Positions 54,173 to 63,277 are shown, numbered from the stretch's first letter. The stretch is 64,000 nt of DNA from Akkermansia sp. (GCA_017415555.1 JAFQGF010000003.1:31108-95107), one strand, 5' to 3'. A program made the numbers and translations. Notes: generated by a model not told the origin, from the sequence alone.

Positions 54173-54907
54173 ATGATGAAAATTCTTGTCACCGGTATTT
54201 CCGGACGCATGGGGCAGACGGTAAAACAGGCCGTGGAGCTGAACCCGGCTGCTGAGATGGCCAGCACACACGATGTGGGGCAGGACATAGCCGCTGCCAT
54301 GCAGCCTGCCGATATCGCCATCGACTTCTCCTTCCATGGCTTCACTCCGGAGCTGCTAGCTACGGCTGTGGCCCAGGGGAAACCCCTCGTCATTGGTACA
54401 ACCGGCCATACCGCCGAGGAGAAAGCTGCCATCACCGAAGCAGCCAGGCAGATTCCCATTGTATTCGCCTCCAATTACTCCGTGGGCGTCAACACCCTCT
54501 TCTGGCTCACCCGCAAGGCTACAGCCATCCTAAAGGATTACGATATCGAGATTATCGAAATGCACCACCACCACAAGCTGGATGCCCCCAGCGGCACCGC
54601 CCGCACTCTGGCAGAGGTGGTATGCGACGTCACCGGGCTCGACTACGAGAAGGACGTCATGCACGGCCGCAATGGTCTGGTGGGCGCACGGCCTCAGGCT
54701 CAGATTGGCATGCACTCCATGCGCGGCGGCGACGTAGTGGGCGACCACACCGTCATGTACGCTACCGATGGTGAGCGTGTGGAGCTGACTCACAAGGCAT
54801 CCAGCCGCATGACCTTCGCCAGTGGAGCCGTACGCGCTGCGCTCTGGCTGGCGGACAAACCCGCCGGACTGTACACCATGCAGGATGTGCTGGGATTCAA
54901 CGATTGA
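54173..54907 (+). CDS. dapB: 4-hydroxy-tetrahydrodipicolinate reductase
   Basis: Reduces the DapA product with NAD(P)H. The 244-residue protein has the Rossmann loop GISGRMGQ, the catalytic segment EMHHHHKLDAPSGTA and the FASNYSVGVN motif. A second ATG at 54176 is equally possible. It follows dapA by 6 nt, so both lysine/peptidoglycan enzymes are co-expressed. Confidence 0.96.
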   Translation: MMKILVTGISGRMGQTVKQAVELNPAAEMASTHDVGQDIAAAMQPADIAIDFSFHGFTPELLATAVAQGKPLVIGTTGHTAEEKAAITEAARQIPIVFASNYSVGVNTLFWLTRKATAILKDYDIEIIEMHHHHKLDAPSGTARTLAEVVCDVTGLDYEKDVMHGRNGLVGARPQAQIGMHSMRGGDVVGDHTVMYATDGERVELTHKASSRMTFASGAVRAALWLADKPAGLYTMQDVLGFND

Positions 54908-54908
54908 G

Positions 54909-55406
54909 ATGAGTTCCTCCCACAGAGTTATTCTTTCCCTGGGTTCCAACACCGGGGACCGTCTGGCAACGCTGGAACGCGCCTGCGATTTCCTGGCTGA
55001 GGCTTTTGGAAGCTTGCGGCTTTCCCAGTTGTATGAAACGGAGCCTGTAGGGTGCCCGGCGGGTTCCCCCATGTTCCTGAATGCCTGCGTAGAGCTAAGC
55101 ACGGAGCAGTCCCCGCAGGAGGTGCTCAGCATCTGCCAAAACATCGAAAACGAACTCGGGCGCGTACGCACGGGGGAGTATGGCACCCCTCGCACCTGCG
55201 ATATTGACATCATTCTCTACGGGGAATTACAGCAGAATACCCCTGCGCTCACGCTGCCGCATCCCCGGGCTCACGAGCGAGAGTTCGTACTGCGCCCCCT
55301 CTGTGATATTGACCCGCAGCTGCTCCTGCCGGGGCACACGCACAGTGTCAGCGACATGCTGACAGCTCTGCCCGCCGGCCCGGAGGTCCGCGCTTTTGAC
55401 CTGTAA
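54909..55406 (+). CDS. folK: 2-amino-4-hydroxy-6-hydroxymethyldihydropteridine pyrophosphokinase
   Basis: Transfers pyrophosphate from ATP to the pterin in folate synthesis. The 165-residue protein has LSLGSNTGDR, the YETEPVG loop, the catalytic RTCDIDIILYG pair of Asp residues and LPHPRAHEREFVLRPL. It starts 1 nt after the dapB stop. No folP or folB is adjacent. Confidence 0.94.
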   Translation: MSSSHRVILSLGSNTGDRLATLERACDFLAEAFGSLRLSQLYETEPVGCPAGSPMFLNACVELSTEQSPQEVLSICQNIENELGRVRTGEYGTPRTCDIDIILYGELQQNTPALTLPHPRAHEREFVLRPLCDIDPQLLLPGHTHSVSDMLTALPAGPEVRAFDL

Positions 55407-55415
55407 TGTAAGACA

Positions 55416-56180
55416 ATGAACTGCAAGATTGAAGCCATTCTTGCCCGCAAGGGCAAAGCTCCTGTTGCTGAACTGACAGCTTATGATTACCCCACAGCCC
55501 GCTTGGTGGATGAAGCCGGAGTGGATATGATTCTGGTGGGCGATTCCCTCGGTATGGTCATGCTGGGCTACCCGGATACTACCCACGTTACGCTGGCACA
55601 CATGCTGCACCATGTGGAGGCCGTGGCTCGTGCGGCCAAAAAGGCAGTAGTCGTTGCAGACATGCCCATCAACACCTACAATACTCCCGAACAGGCAGTC
55701 GAGACTGCGCAAGCACTCATGGCCGTGGGTGCAGATGCCGTTAAGCTTGAGGGTGGTGTGGCTGTCGAGGCGCAGATTCGCGCTATCACCCAAGCAGGAA
55801 TTCCCGTGCAGGGTCACATTGGCCTGCTGCCGCAGAAGGTGAAGGAAGATGGCGGCTACCGCATGCATGGCAAGACTGATGAGGAAGCAGCAGCCATCAT
55901 GCGTGACATGGAGGCCGTAGTACGTGCAGGAGCATTCTCTGTTGTCATAGAATGCACCAAACACAGTGTAGCAAAAGCCATCACAGATGCCTGTCCCATC
56001 ATCACCATCGGCATCGGTGCAGGCCGAAGCACCTGCGATGGAGAAGTAGCTGTATTCCATGACCTTGTGGGAGGATTCCCATGGTTCACCCCATCCTTTG
56101 CCCGCCCCAGAGCCGACATTGCCACCGAGATTTCGCGAGCTGTGAAGGAGTATATCAGCGAGGTAAAGAATACTATCTAA
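55416..56180 (+). CDS. panB: 3-methyl-2-oxobutanoate hydroxymethyltransferase
   Basis: Makes ketopantoate from 2-oxoisovalerate and methylene-tetrahydrofolate, the first step to pantothenate. The 254-residue protein has the DYPTARLVDEAG start, the GDSLGMVMLGY metal-binding loop, VKLEGG and a C-terminal YISEV. It lies 9 nt after folK; both genes use folate chemistry. Confidence 0.96.
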   Translation: MNCKIEAILARKGKAPVAELTAYDYPTARLVDEAGVDMILVGDSLGMVMLGYPDTTHVTLAHMLHHVEAVARAAKKAVVVADMPINTYNTPEQAVETAQALMAVGADAVKLEGGVAVEAQIRAITQAGIPVQGHIGLLPQKVKEDGGYRMHGKTDEEAAAIMRDMEAVVRAGAFSVVIECTKHSVAKAITDACPIITIGIGAGRSTCDGEVAVFHDLVGGFPWFTPSFARPRADIATEISRAVKEYISEVKNTI

Positions 56181-56225
56181 TAATCTGAACAACAATTTAC
56201 GGCAATTGTCTGTCCTGTACAGGAT

Positions 56226-56600
56226 ATGAAAATTGCCACCATTTTTGCTTCAACCCAGCTCTTTCTCGCCTCCGGGCTCATCCTTCCGGCTACATCTGCG
56301 GCCGTCCACCTGCCTATGGCATCTGCCCTGTGGGGATTTCTCGGCACCACGGTGCTCCTTTACTGGCCGCAGGATCATCCTGTGCTTCTGCTCATGAAAA
56401 GCTGGCTTTGTACAATTCTGTTTGGCTCTGCCATAGCCATGCTGGCGGATTGCTGCCTGCCGCATTGCAGTGCGGGACACACATTTCTGTGTCTGTTGCC
56501 GTTCTTTCTGCTACTGACACCGTGTATCGTCTTTCTGCTGCGACATCTTTTCCAGCGTTTGACTTCACAATACCGATGCACTCCGGGGAGATTCAGGTAA
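56226..56600 (+). CDS. Small multi-pass membrane protein
   Basis: A 124-residue protein of unknown function with about four hydrophobic segments (FLASGLILPATSAAV; LWGFLGTTVLLYW; SWLCTILFGSAIAML; FLCLLPFFLLLTPCIVFLL) and a basic C-terminus. It starts 45 nt after panB, has no clear promoter, and is probably read through. The 146 nt after it hold nothing I recognise except the next promoter. Confidence 0.65.
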   Translation: MKIATIFASTQLFLASGLILPATSAAVHLPMASALWGFLGTTVLLYWPQDHPVLLLMKSWLCTILFGSAIAMLADCCLPHCSAGHTFLCLLPFFLLLTPCIVFLLRHLFQRLTSQYRCTPGRFR

Positions 56601-56710
56601 TCGACAATCCGTGCAAATAAACACCATCAAAACTCGTTGGTACCATTAGGGTATCTTTGGAGATTGGCTCTTTGAGAATGACATCTTCCCTGTCGGCTGC
56701 TTGTTTCCTC

Positions 56711-56740
56711 TTGACTCCCCCCCATGGAATAGTGTAGTCT
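56711..56740 (+). promoter_or_regulatory. Promoter of the lipoprotein/FAH-family gene pair
   Basis: TTGACT (56711-56716), 18 nt, TAGTCT (56735-56740). The -10 abuts the ATG at 56741, so translation must start at the ATG at 56747, 6 nt downstream. Confidence 0.6.
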
Positions 56741-56746
56741 ATGGGC

Positions 56747-57394
56747 ATGCGAATCTTAACCGTTATGGCAGCGGCAGCCGTGCTGGTTATGAGCACAGCC
56801 TGCCAACTTCAGCAACAGCAGAATCCTGCGTCGGAGGATAAGACGGAGAAACAAGAGCACAAAATTCTGCCCCCCATGCACTTGGGTGCAGTACACCAGG
56901 TATACCCGGAGCAGAAGTTTGCCCTGCTGCGTATTATCGGGCCCATGCCCCGAGGTGGAACCGTGCTGATTACACACCCGGCAGATGGCTCCAACATCCG
57001 CATTGGCAATCTCGTTGTCTCCTCCGACTTTAACGCCCGCGGCAATATCATCGCCGCAGATATTCGCTCGGGTGAAGTGATGCAGGGAGACCGCGTTTTC
57101 CAGTACAGAAATATCAGCAAAACCGAAGAGGATGAAGACAGCCCCGAGGCTCGCCGTAATGCATACCGCCCCATTTTTGATTCCGTGACACCGGAAGAAG
57201 TGGCAGCCGCCCGACTCCAGGAGGGCGAGCCAGTGAGCAATACGCCCACTGCCACAGAAGAAGATGCCATTCCCGAAACGCCTTTTCAGGATAGCCCGGA
57301 ACCCCACACCCCCGAGCCGCCCACTTCCAATCCGGCGGTGGATGTTCCCTCCTATCTGGATGAAATACCGGACGATATTCATGACTGGGAGTGA
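56747..57394 (+). CDS. Putative lipoprotein of unknown function
   Basis: A 215-residue lipoprotein (lipobox VMSTAC) with a Gln run after the Cys. A small beta-rich domain at about 40-115 (FALLRIIGPMPRGGTVLITH, here FALLRIIGP and GGTVLITH; IRIGNLVVSSDFNARGNIIAADIRSG in pieces) precedes a Glu/Pro-rich, probably disordered tail ending in DEIPDDIHDWE. It is 21 nt before the FAH-family gene. Start fixed by the promoter. Confidence 0.75.
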   Translation: MRILTVMAAAAVLVMSTACQLQQQQNPASEDKTEKQEHKILPPMHLGAVHQVYPEQKFALLRIIGPMPRGGTVLITHPADGSNIRIGNLVVSSDFNARGNIIAADIRSGEVMQGDRVFQYRNISKTEEDEDSPEARRNAYRPIFDSVTPEEVAAARLQEGEPVSNTPTATEEDAIPETPFQDSPEPHTPEPPTSNPAVDVPSYLDEIPDDIHDWE

Positions 57395-57415
57395 TACCGA
57401 ACAGATTTTTGTAAC

Positions 57416-58285
57416 ATGAGACTTCAATATTACATCGACGAAGAAGGCGAAAGCGTTATCGGCCTCTGGGTTCCCCGCCGTAAATGCTGGATTGATGTAA
57501 CGGCACAGGATGAGCAGATTTGGGCTGCTCTGCAACCCGACGGAAAAAAGCTGCGAAAAGAAATAGAAACCTGGATTTCCCGAGGTGCTGCCGATGGCGT
57601 GGAGGTAGACAGAGATGGACTCGTTGTCTCAAGCGCACTGCATGTGCAGCCCTGCACCATCGCATGCCTGGGCAAGTGTTATGCGGCACACGCCCGCGAG
57701 TTCAGCGGCGATGTCCCCACGGAACCCTCCATATTCCTGAAAGCGACTTCCGCCATCAGCTCAGACCTTTCCTATGTGCTCAATCCTCCGGGAGCAAGCA
57801 AACTGGACTATGAAGTAGAGCTGGCAGTGGTGCTGGGGGATACCCTGCACAACGCTACTCCGGCAGAAGCACGCCGCGCCATCATCGGCTACACCCTCAT
57901 GTGCGACTACTCCGAACGAGCATGGCAACTGGAACAGGGAGGCCAGTGGACCAAAGGCAAGAGCTACGATACTTTCGCGCCTTTCGGCCCCGTTTTCGTT
58001 TCCAAAGACGAAATCCATACGCCGGACAACCTGAGACTGCAGCTGCGCGTCAATGGAGAACTCCGTCAGGATGCTTCCACCGCCGAACTCATCATGCCAG
58101 TGGCAGATTTGGTTGCCTACGTTTCCCGATTCATTACGCTGAACGCTGGCGATATCGTTTCCACCGGAACCCCGGGAGGTGTCGGTATGGGAATGACTCC
58201 CCCCCAATACCTTAAACCCGGCGATATTGTAGAGTTTGGGTGCGACGCAATAGGCTGGGTAAAACAAGTTGTGGAACAGGAATAA
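57416..58285 (+). CDS. Fumarylacetoacetate hydrolase family protein
   Basis: A 289-residue enzyme of the FAH fold; members hydrolyse or decarboxylate 2-oxo acids such as fumarylpyruvate or oxaloacetate. Metal ligands are visible in KLDYEVELAVV and the FGP loop, and the GTPGGVGMGM loop is typical. The specific substrate cannot be told; no aromatic-degradation genes are close by. It is likely co-transcribed with the upstream lipoprotein gene. Confidence 0.9.
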   Translation: MRLQYYIDEEGESVIGLWVPRRKCWIDVTAQDEQIWAALQPDGKKLRKEIETWISRGAADGVEVDRDGLVVSSALHVQPCTIACLGKCYAAHAREFSGDVPTEPSIFLKATSAISSDLSYVLNPPGASKLDYEVELAVVLGDTLHNATPAEARRAIIGYTLMCDYSERAWQLEQGGQWTKGKSYDTFAPFGPVFVSKDEIHTPDNLRLQLRVNGELRQDASTAELIMPVADLVAYVSRFITLNAGDIVSTGTPGGVGMGMTPPQYLKPGDIVEFGCDAIGWVKQVVEQE

Positions 58286-58301
58286 AATTATAAAAAAAAG
58301 A

Positions 58302-58329
58302 TTGCTTTTCCGAGAAAAAAAGCTAGAAT
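58302..58329 (+). promoter_or_regulatory. Promoter of the epimerase gene
   Basis: TTGCTT (58302-58307), 16 nt, TAGAAT (58324-58329), with a leader of about 50 nt before the ATG at 58387. Confidence 0.5.
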
Positions 58330-58386
58330 GAATACCGTCCGCTTCCGCGGATGCAGATAAAGACACATCTCTCCTCTCACAAAACA

Positions 58387-59421
58387 ATGAAAATACTCGT
58401 TACCGGCGCTGCTGGCTTCATCGGCTACCATGTTGTTAATCGACTGATTAACGAAGGGCACAGTATTGTAGGCATTGACAATCTCTGCGACCCGGAGACA
58501 GTCATCCTCAAGAAAGCGCGCCTTTCCCTGCTGGGTATCAATCCGGATTCCATCGAGGATGGAACATCTGTGCGCAGCACAATTGCCGTGTTTGATTTCG
58601 TAAAACTCGATATTCTGGATCGCAGAGGATTGATTAGTTTATGTAACGAGCACAAGTTCGATACTATCCTGCACCTTGCTGCCCTGCCCGGTAATACACG
58701 CTCCATACAATATCCGGCGCCTTATTACGATGTGAACACCAACGGAACATTCAATGTGCTGGAGGCCGCGCGCCTTACCGGAGTGAAACACGTTTTCTTC
58801 TCCAGCTGTTCCGCCGTACATGGCGTGCTCTCCTCCGCTCCGATGAAGGAAGACGACCATGTGGATACCCCCATCAGCATGTATGCTGCATCCAAGCGAG
58901 CCTCAGAGCTTATCTGCTATTCGTACGCTTATATGTACAAGCTCCCGGTTACGGTGTTCCGACTCTTTACCGTATATGGCTCCTGGTGTCGCCCGGACTC
59001 CATCCCCATGCGAATAGCCTGCGATATTGCCGAGGGAAAGACTATCCGACTCATCAACAACGGGCATCTTGTGCGGGATTTCACCTACATTGATGACGTT
59101 GTGGACGGCATGATGTTTGCCATCAATGCAGTACCCTCATCTGCCAATAGTGTCCCCTATGCTCTGTACAACGTGGGCCGCTCCACGCCCGTTCCCTTTG
59201 CCTCGTTCATTCAGTGTCTGGAAACCGCGCTGGGAGTATCTGCCAATGTGGAGCTCGATTCCACCGATCCCTTCTCTGTGGGTGAGCACGCAGAGCTGTA
59301 TGCGGACACAAATAAACTGGAAGCCGACCTCGCCTACTCACCCGTGTGGGATTACGAAGAGGCCGTGCCGCTTTTCGCTCAATGGTTCAAAGAAAATTAT
59401 AACGTAACATTTACAGTCTAA
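58387..59421 (+). CDS. NAD-dependent sugar epimerase/dehydratase, UDP-glucuronate 4-epimerase-like
   Basis: A 344-residue extended short-chain dehydrogenase. NAD-binding GAAGFIGYH, catalytic Ser in SSCSAVHG and YxxxK in MYAASKRASE are present, and FRLFTVYGSWCRPDS with RDFTYIDDVVDG places it with UDP-glucuronate or UDP-glucose epimerases used for envelope polysaccharide. No glycosyltransferase is adjacent. The ATG at 58387 is favoured over one at 58351 in the leader. Confidence 0.9.
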   Translation: MKILVTGAAGFIGYHVVNRLINEGHSIVGIDNLCDPETVILKKARLSLLGINPDSIEDGTSVRSTIAVFDFVKLDILDRRGLISLCNEHKFDTILHLAALPGNTRSIQYPAPYYDVNTNGTFNVLEAARLTGVKHVFFSSCSAVHGVLSSAPMKEDDHVDTPISMYAASKRASELICYSYAYMYKLPVTVFRLFTVYGSWCRPDSIPMRIACDIAEGKTIRLINNGHLVRDFTYIDDVVDGMMFAINAVPSSANSVPYALYNVGRSTPVPFASFIQCLETALGVSANVELDSTDPFSVGEHAELYADTNKLEADLAYSPVWDYEEAVPLFAQWFKENYNVTFTV

Positions 59422-59437
59422 CAACAATCAGGATATA

Positions 59438-59463
59438 GTGGCAGCAGAGGAATCTCCTGCCAC
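59438..59463. other. Hairpin between the epimerase gene and pyrD
   Basis: GTGGCAG and CTGCCAC are 7-bp arms with an inner GAG/CTC pairing. There is no T-run. It overlaps a TATAGT that may be the pyrD -10 (59434-59439). Confidence 0.4.
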
Positions 59464-59478
59464 GTTTCCATTAACACC

Positions 59479-60519
59479 GTGAATCCGCTCATTTATAACC
59501 TAGGCAAAAGATTTCTTTTCAGCCTCGACCCGGAAACGGCGCACGAGCTGACGCTTTCCGGCCTGCGCATGGCCGACAAACTGCGCCTGCTCGGCGCCAT
59601 TGCACCTCGTACTATCAGCGACCCGGTCAAGGTAATGGGGATAGATTTTCCCAACCGCGTAGGTCTTGCTGCCGGTATGGATAAGGAAGCATCCACTGTG
59701 GAGGCATTCGGACGTCTCGGCTTCGGCTTTGTGGAGGTGGGCACCCTCACACCTCGCCCTCAACCCGGCAATCCCAAACCACGCCTCTTCCGCTGCATCA
59801 AGGAGCGTGCAATCATCAATCACATGGGTATCAATAACCCCGGCATTGATAAAGGTATTGAGAACATCGAAGCCATTAAACGCTTCAAGGGTGTACTGGG
59901 GGTCAACATCAGCAAAAACAAGGTCACCCCCAATGAGGAAGCTCGCATGGACTACCTGGCCTGCATGCGTGCAGCCTGGGGCGTGGCAGATTACATAGCC
60001 ATCAACTTCTCCTGCCCCAATGTACCGAATCTCTGCAATCTGGCCAAGGCTGCACCCGCTGCAGATTTGCTGGCGAGCCTCAAGAGTGAGCAGGCAAACC
60101 TCACCAACGATACCGGCCGCTATGTGCCCATTGTGATGAAGGTGTCGCCAGATATGGAGGAGTCCCAGATTCACGAGCTTGCCCGCGTTTTCCTGGACAG
60201 CCAGCTGGATGGTCTCATCTGCTCCAATACGACCACCACCCGCCAAGGCGTGGAACACCACCCTGCCGCTAAGGAAAGCGGCGGACTCTCTGGTGCCCCC
60301 CTATACGACCGCGCCAACGAAACATTGGAAGCATTCGCTAAGGATTTCAAGGGCAGCATCCCCATTATCGGCGTGGGTGGCATCATGTCTGCCCAGGACG
60401 CAGTCAAGAAAATAGAAGCAGGCGCCAGTCTCGTGCAGCTCTACAGCGGCTTCATCTACAATGGCCCGCGTCTTATATACGACTGCGCCAAAGCCATCCG
60501 GGACATAAAGAAATCCTGA
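59479..60519 (+). CDS. pyrD: Dihydroorotate dehydrogenase, class 2 (quinone-dependent)
   Basis: Oxidises dihydroorotate to orotate at the inner membrane using quinone, the fourth step of pyrimidine synthesis. The 346-residue protein has the N-terminal quinone-tunnel helices (LIYNLGKRFLFSLDPETAHE), NRVGLAAGMDKE, the catalytic Ser in INFSCPN and the FMN phosphate-binding GVGGIMS and YSGFIYNGP. The start is a GTG at 59479 after a 57-nt gap. Confidence 0.96.
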   Translation: MNPLIYNLGKRFLFSLDPETAHELTLSGLRMADKLRLLGAIAPRTISDPVKVMGIDFPNRVGLAAGMDKEASTVEAFGRLGFGFVEVGTLTPRPQPGNPKPRLFRCIKERAIINHMGINNPGIDKGIENIEAIKRFKGVLGVNISKNKVTPNEEARMDYLACMRAAWGVADYIAINFSCPNVPNLCNLAKAAPAADLLASLKSEQANLTNDTGRYVPIVMKVSPDMEESQIHELARVFLDSQLDGLICSNTTTTRQGVEHHPAAKESGGLSGAPLYDRANETLEAFAKDFKGSIPIIGVGGIMSAQDAVKKIEAGASLVQLYSGFIYNGPRLIYDCAKAIRDIKKS

Positions 60520-60580
60520 CTCGGGTATATAGCCGACGCCCCATTTACCGGCTCCCTTTCCCTGATTTTCTCCATCTAAA

Positions 60581-60615
60581 ACGGCCTCGGGATTTCTCCC
60601 GGGGCCGTCTTATTT
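60581..60615 (+). terminator. Rho-independent terminator of pyrD
   Basis: Arms ACGGCC/GGCCGT with inner CGGGA/TCCCG, loop TTTC, followed by CTTATTT. It lies between the convergent pyrD and peroxiredoxin genes. Confidence 0.8.
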
Positions 60616-60650
60616 CTCCTCTTGTCTTATGAACGATTGTCTGTGAGCAC

Positions 60651-61235
60651 TCAGCGGCTCAGGTAGTCAGCCACGCCCTCGTGGGAGGGCTTCATGGCCT
60701 CTGCACCCTTGTGCCAGCCCATGGGGCATACTTCGCCGAACTGCTCAAAATGCTGCAGTGCATCCACAATGCGGATAGCCTCATCGATGGAACGCCCCAG
60801 CGGCATATCATTTACCAGCATGTGACGGATAATCCCCTCTTTGTCGATGAGGAACAGACCGCGGTAAGCCACACGATCGCCTTCCTCGGCAAGCACATCA
60901 TAACTGGCAGCCACACTCTTGTTGATGTCTGCAACAAGCGGGTATGTCACCCCCTGTATACCACCCTGCTCCTTCGGCGTATTGGCCCAGGCCCAGTGGC
61001 AGAACTCGCTGTCCGTAGAGCAACCCACTACCGCTGTGTTGCGCTTCTCGAACTCACCCAGTGCATTCTGGAATCCAATAAGCTCCGTCGGGCACACAAA
61101 GGTGAAATCCTTCGGGTAGAAGAAGAGCAGTACATACTTCTTGCCCAGATACTGCTCCAGGCTGAACTCGTTCTGTATCTCCCCGTTCACGACTGCGTTC
61201 GCTACGAACTCCGGCGCTTTCTTTCCTACTAACAT
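60651..61235 (-). CDS. 2-Cys peroxiredoxin (AhpC type)
   Basis: Reduces hydrogen peroxide, organic peroxides and peroxynitrite. The 194-residue protein has the peroxidatic Cys48 in FTFVCPTE and the resolving Cys170 in EVCPMGW, the conserved Prx1/AhpC-type layout. No AhpF-like reductase is adjacent. It is one of the few genes here with a Shine-Dalgarno-like AAGGA and a long leader (about 65 nt), which suggests separate control. Confidence 0.95.
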   Translation of the reverse strand: MLVGKKAPEFVANAVVNGEIQNEFSLEQYLGKKYVLLFFYPKDFTFVCPTELIGFQNALGEFEKRNTAVVGCSTDSEFCHWAWANTPKEQGGIQGVTYPLVADINKSVAASYDVLAEEGDRVAYRGLFLIDKEGIIRHMLVNDMPLGRSIDEAIRIVDALQHFEQFGEVCPMGWHKGAEAMKPSHEGVADYLSR

Positions 61236-61307
61236 GGTGTTTATTCCTTTCTGTTTTTGTTGTTCTGAGATTCTTGTTTCGGGCAGTTGCCCGTACTTGC
61301 TGAGCTC

Positions 61308-61336
61308 TTTTTACCACAACTCCTATCACATTGCAA
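61308..61336 (-). promoter_or_regulatory. Promoter of the peroxiredoxin gene
   Basis: TTGCAA (61331-61336), 17 nt, TAAAAA (61308-61313) on the minus strand, 72 nt before the ATG at 61235. Confidence 0.5.
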
Positions 61337-61344
61337 GACTTTTC

Positions 61345-61359
61345 TTAGATTTTTTCTAA
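61345..61359. promoter_or_regulatory. Palindrome upstream of the peroxiredoxin promoter (PerR/Fur-box-like)
   Basis: TTAGA, 5 nt, TCTAA, with partly extending arms (ACTTTT... and ...AAAAGT). It sits 9-23 bp upstream of the -35 and matches a PerR box in about 10 of 14 arm positions. Confidence 0.4.
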
Positions 61360-61389
61360 AAAAGTTAGCTACCGCTAAAAATAATTTTC

Positions 61390-61420
61390 TTGACAACATC
61401 ACGAAAAACAGGCATAAGAT
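61390..61420 (+). promoter_or_regulatory. Promoter of the acyltransferase gene
   Basis: TTGACA (61390-61395) with TAAGAT (61415-61420) at 19 nt, or CATAAG at 17 nt. It ends only 5 nt before the ATG at 61426. Confidence 0.5.
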
Positions 61421-61425
61421 AATGT

Positions 61426-62502
61426 ATGTCAAGTGGTAATAACCAAAGAATGCAATCTCTGGATGTACTGAGGGGAATGGTCATGCTACTCATCATCGGG
61501 CTGGGGAGCGTGCTCTGGAACGTGGGAGCACTCCACCGCGGCACGGAATGGGGGCGGGAATTGCAGCAGCAAATGGGGCATGCAACCTGGCAGGGACTGC
61601 ATATATACGACCTTATCTTTCCGCTCTTTGTCTACCTGGCAGGCGTTGCCCTGAACTTCTCACTTCGCAAGCGGCTGAGCCGGCAGCAAAGCTACCCGGG
61701 ATTGCTCTGGCACATGTGGTATCGCGCGGCCGTGCTGGTGGTGCTTGGCTGGGTCGTGAACGGGGCACTGGTATGGGAGCCGCAGCACATGCGCTACGCC
61801 TCCGTGCTGGGGCTCATTGGTATTTCCGGAGCACTGAGCGGCAGCATTGCTCTTCTGCTGCGGCGGAGCACAGCGCTGTTATCTGCCGTCATCATCATTC
61901 TGAGCGGTATAGCAGCAGCACAATATTGGGGTGGCGAGCTCACTCCTGCCGGCTGTGTCAATGCCCGCATCGATGCCCTGCTATGCCCCGGCAGACTGCA
62001 TAATGTACATTACGATCCCGAGGGTCCCCTGTGCATTCTTTCTGCCACGGCGCTCAACCTTCTGGGCTATCTGAGTGGGCGAATCTTCAGCAACACACTC
62101 AGCACCGGCAAACGCATACTTGTCCTGGTAGTCGGTGGTGCGCTGCTGTTGGGCAGCGGGCTCTGCGGCCCGGTCATCAAAAACATCTGGACCCCCTGTT
62201 TTGTCCTATCAGCTGCCGGCATCGGAGCAATTCTTCTGGGCTTCTTTCACCTCCTGTGCGATGTCTGCCCGCGTCGCAGTTGGTGCACGTTCCTGCTCAT
62301 CGTTGGCTCCAATGCTCTTTTCATCTATATTGTTACCAATCTGGTAAATCTCAGCGCCATTGCCGAGCGACTCTTTGCCGGCACCTTCAGACTCATGCTT
62401 CCGTTGGAGTGGATGGGAACTGCCCTCAGTTGCGCTTACCTCCTCCTGGCATGGCTCCTCTGCTTTTTCCTCTACAGACATCGCCTCTTTATCAAAATAT
62501 AA
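61426..62502 (+). CDS. NagX-like membrane acyltransferase (HGSNAT/DUF5009 type)
   Basis: A 358-residue protein with about ten membrane helices. The start SLDVLRGMVMLLII and the segment GLHIYDLIFPLFVYLAGVALNF are typical of the bacterial relatives of heparan-alpha-glucosaminide N-acetyltransferase (NagX). These may acylate sugars at the membrane, often with glycan use. The C-terminus is one more helix with a basic end. It is transcribed divergently from the peroxiredoxin. Confidence 0.82.
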   Translation: MSSGNNQRMQSLDVLRGMVMLLIIGLGSVLWNVGALHRGTEWGRELQQQMGHATWQGLHIYDLIFPLFVYLAGVALNFSLRKRLSRQQSYPGLLWHMWYRAAVLVVLGWVVNGALVWEPQHMRYASVLGLIGISGALSGSIALLLRRSTALLSAVIIILSGIAAAQYWGGELTPAGCVNARIDALLCPGRLHNVHYDPEGPLCILSATALNLLGYLSGRIFSNTLSTGKRILVLVVGGALLLGSGLCGPVIKNIWTPCFVLSAAGIGAILLGFFHLLCDVCPRRSWCTFLLIVGSNALFIYIVTNLVNLSAIAERLFAGTFRLMLPLEWMGTALSCAYLLLAWLLCFFLYRHRLFIKI

Positions 62503-62595
62503 TACCTTGGAACCGGGTAATTTTTTACACATAAACACCACGACAGACGGAGGGAGGCGCCCCCCCGGCGGATTCCACTTTCTTTGTCATCTACC

Positions 62596-62624
62596 TTTAC
62601 ACTACCTTTTTTGTAGTGTATCCT
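62596..62624 (+). promoter_or_regulatory. Promoter of the ankyrin gene
   Basis: TTTACA (62596-62601), 17 nt, TATCCT (62619-62624), ending 7 nt before the ATG at 62632. Confidence 0.55.
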
Positions 62625-62631
62625 TTGCGCC

Positions 62632-63261
62632 ATGGATTACGAAGCATATCAGGAATCAACACCCCTGTTCCGAGCGATTGAGACAGGGGATACAGCAAAA
62701 GTGGCAACCCTTCTTGCCGCGGGAGCTGATCCGAATGAATGCTATGGCCCGGATGAAGATGCAGCCTTACTGATAGCGGCAATCGAAGGACGAGAGAAAA
62801 TGGTGGAGATGCTCATAGCCGCCGGGGCAGACGTGAACATGGGCGACAACGCCGGATATACTCCGCTCATGGGCGCTATCTGCTCAGCCTCCCCGGGTAT
62901 TGTCCGCAGGCTACTGGCGGCGGGAGCAAATGTTCACACCCTTTGTACACGTAGTGGAGCCACAGCGCTGCACGATGCAGCAGCCGGGAATCACCCGGAA
63001 ATCATGCGATTCCTGCTGGCAGCCGGAGCCAACCCGAATGCGGCAGAAAACCGAGATGGCAATACCCCCCTCATGTGCGCTGTGCAAACGCTGGCTCCGC
63101 AAGCGGTGGAAATACTGCTGCAACACGGAGCAAATGCAACAGCTACGGATAGCAGCGGCACGACACCGGCCGACTTCATTGCAAACGAGATTCTTTACCT
63201 CTGGGAACCCGACAAAATTGACCGTGCACGCCGGATACAAGCACTCCTGACACAGCATTAA
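62632..63261 (+). CDS. Ankyrin repeat protein
   Basis: A 209-residue protein made of about five ankyrin repeats (TPLFRAIETGD, AALLIAAIEGREKMVEMLIAAGADVN in parts, TPLMGAI, TALHDAAAGNHPEIMRFLLAAGANPN in parts, TPLMCAV). It has no signal peptide, so it is probably a cytoplasmic scaffold. A strong hairpin follows it. Partner unknown. Confidence 0.9.
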   Translation: MDYEAYQESTPLFRAIETGDTAKVATLLAAGADPNECYGPDEDAALLIAAIEGREKMVEMLIAAGADVNMGDNAGYTPLMGAICSASPGIVRRLLAAGANVHTLCTRSGATALHDAAAGNHPEIMRFLLAAGANPNAAENRDGNTPLMCAVQTLAPQAVEILLQHGANATATDSSGTTPADFIANEILYLWEPDKIDRARRIQALLTQH

Positions 63262-63277
63262 CCATTTTTCAAACACT

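Noticed and set aside
53192..54337. Minus-strand reading frame of 381 codons
   Set aside because: Antisense to dapA and the start of dapB.
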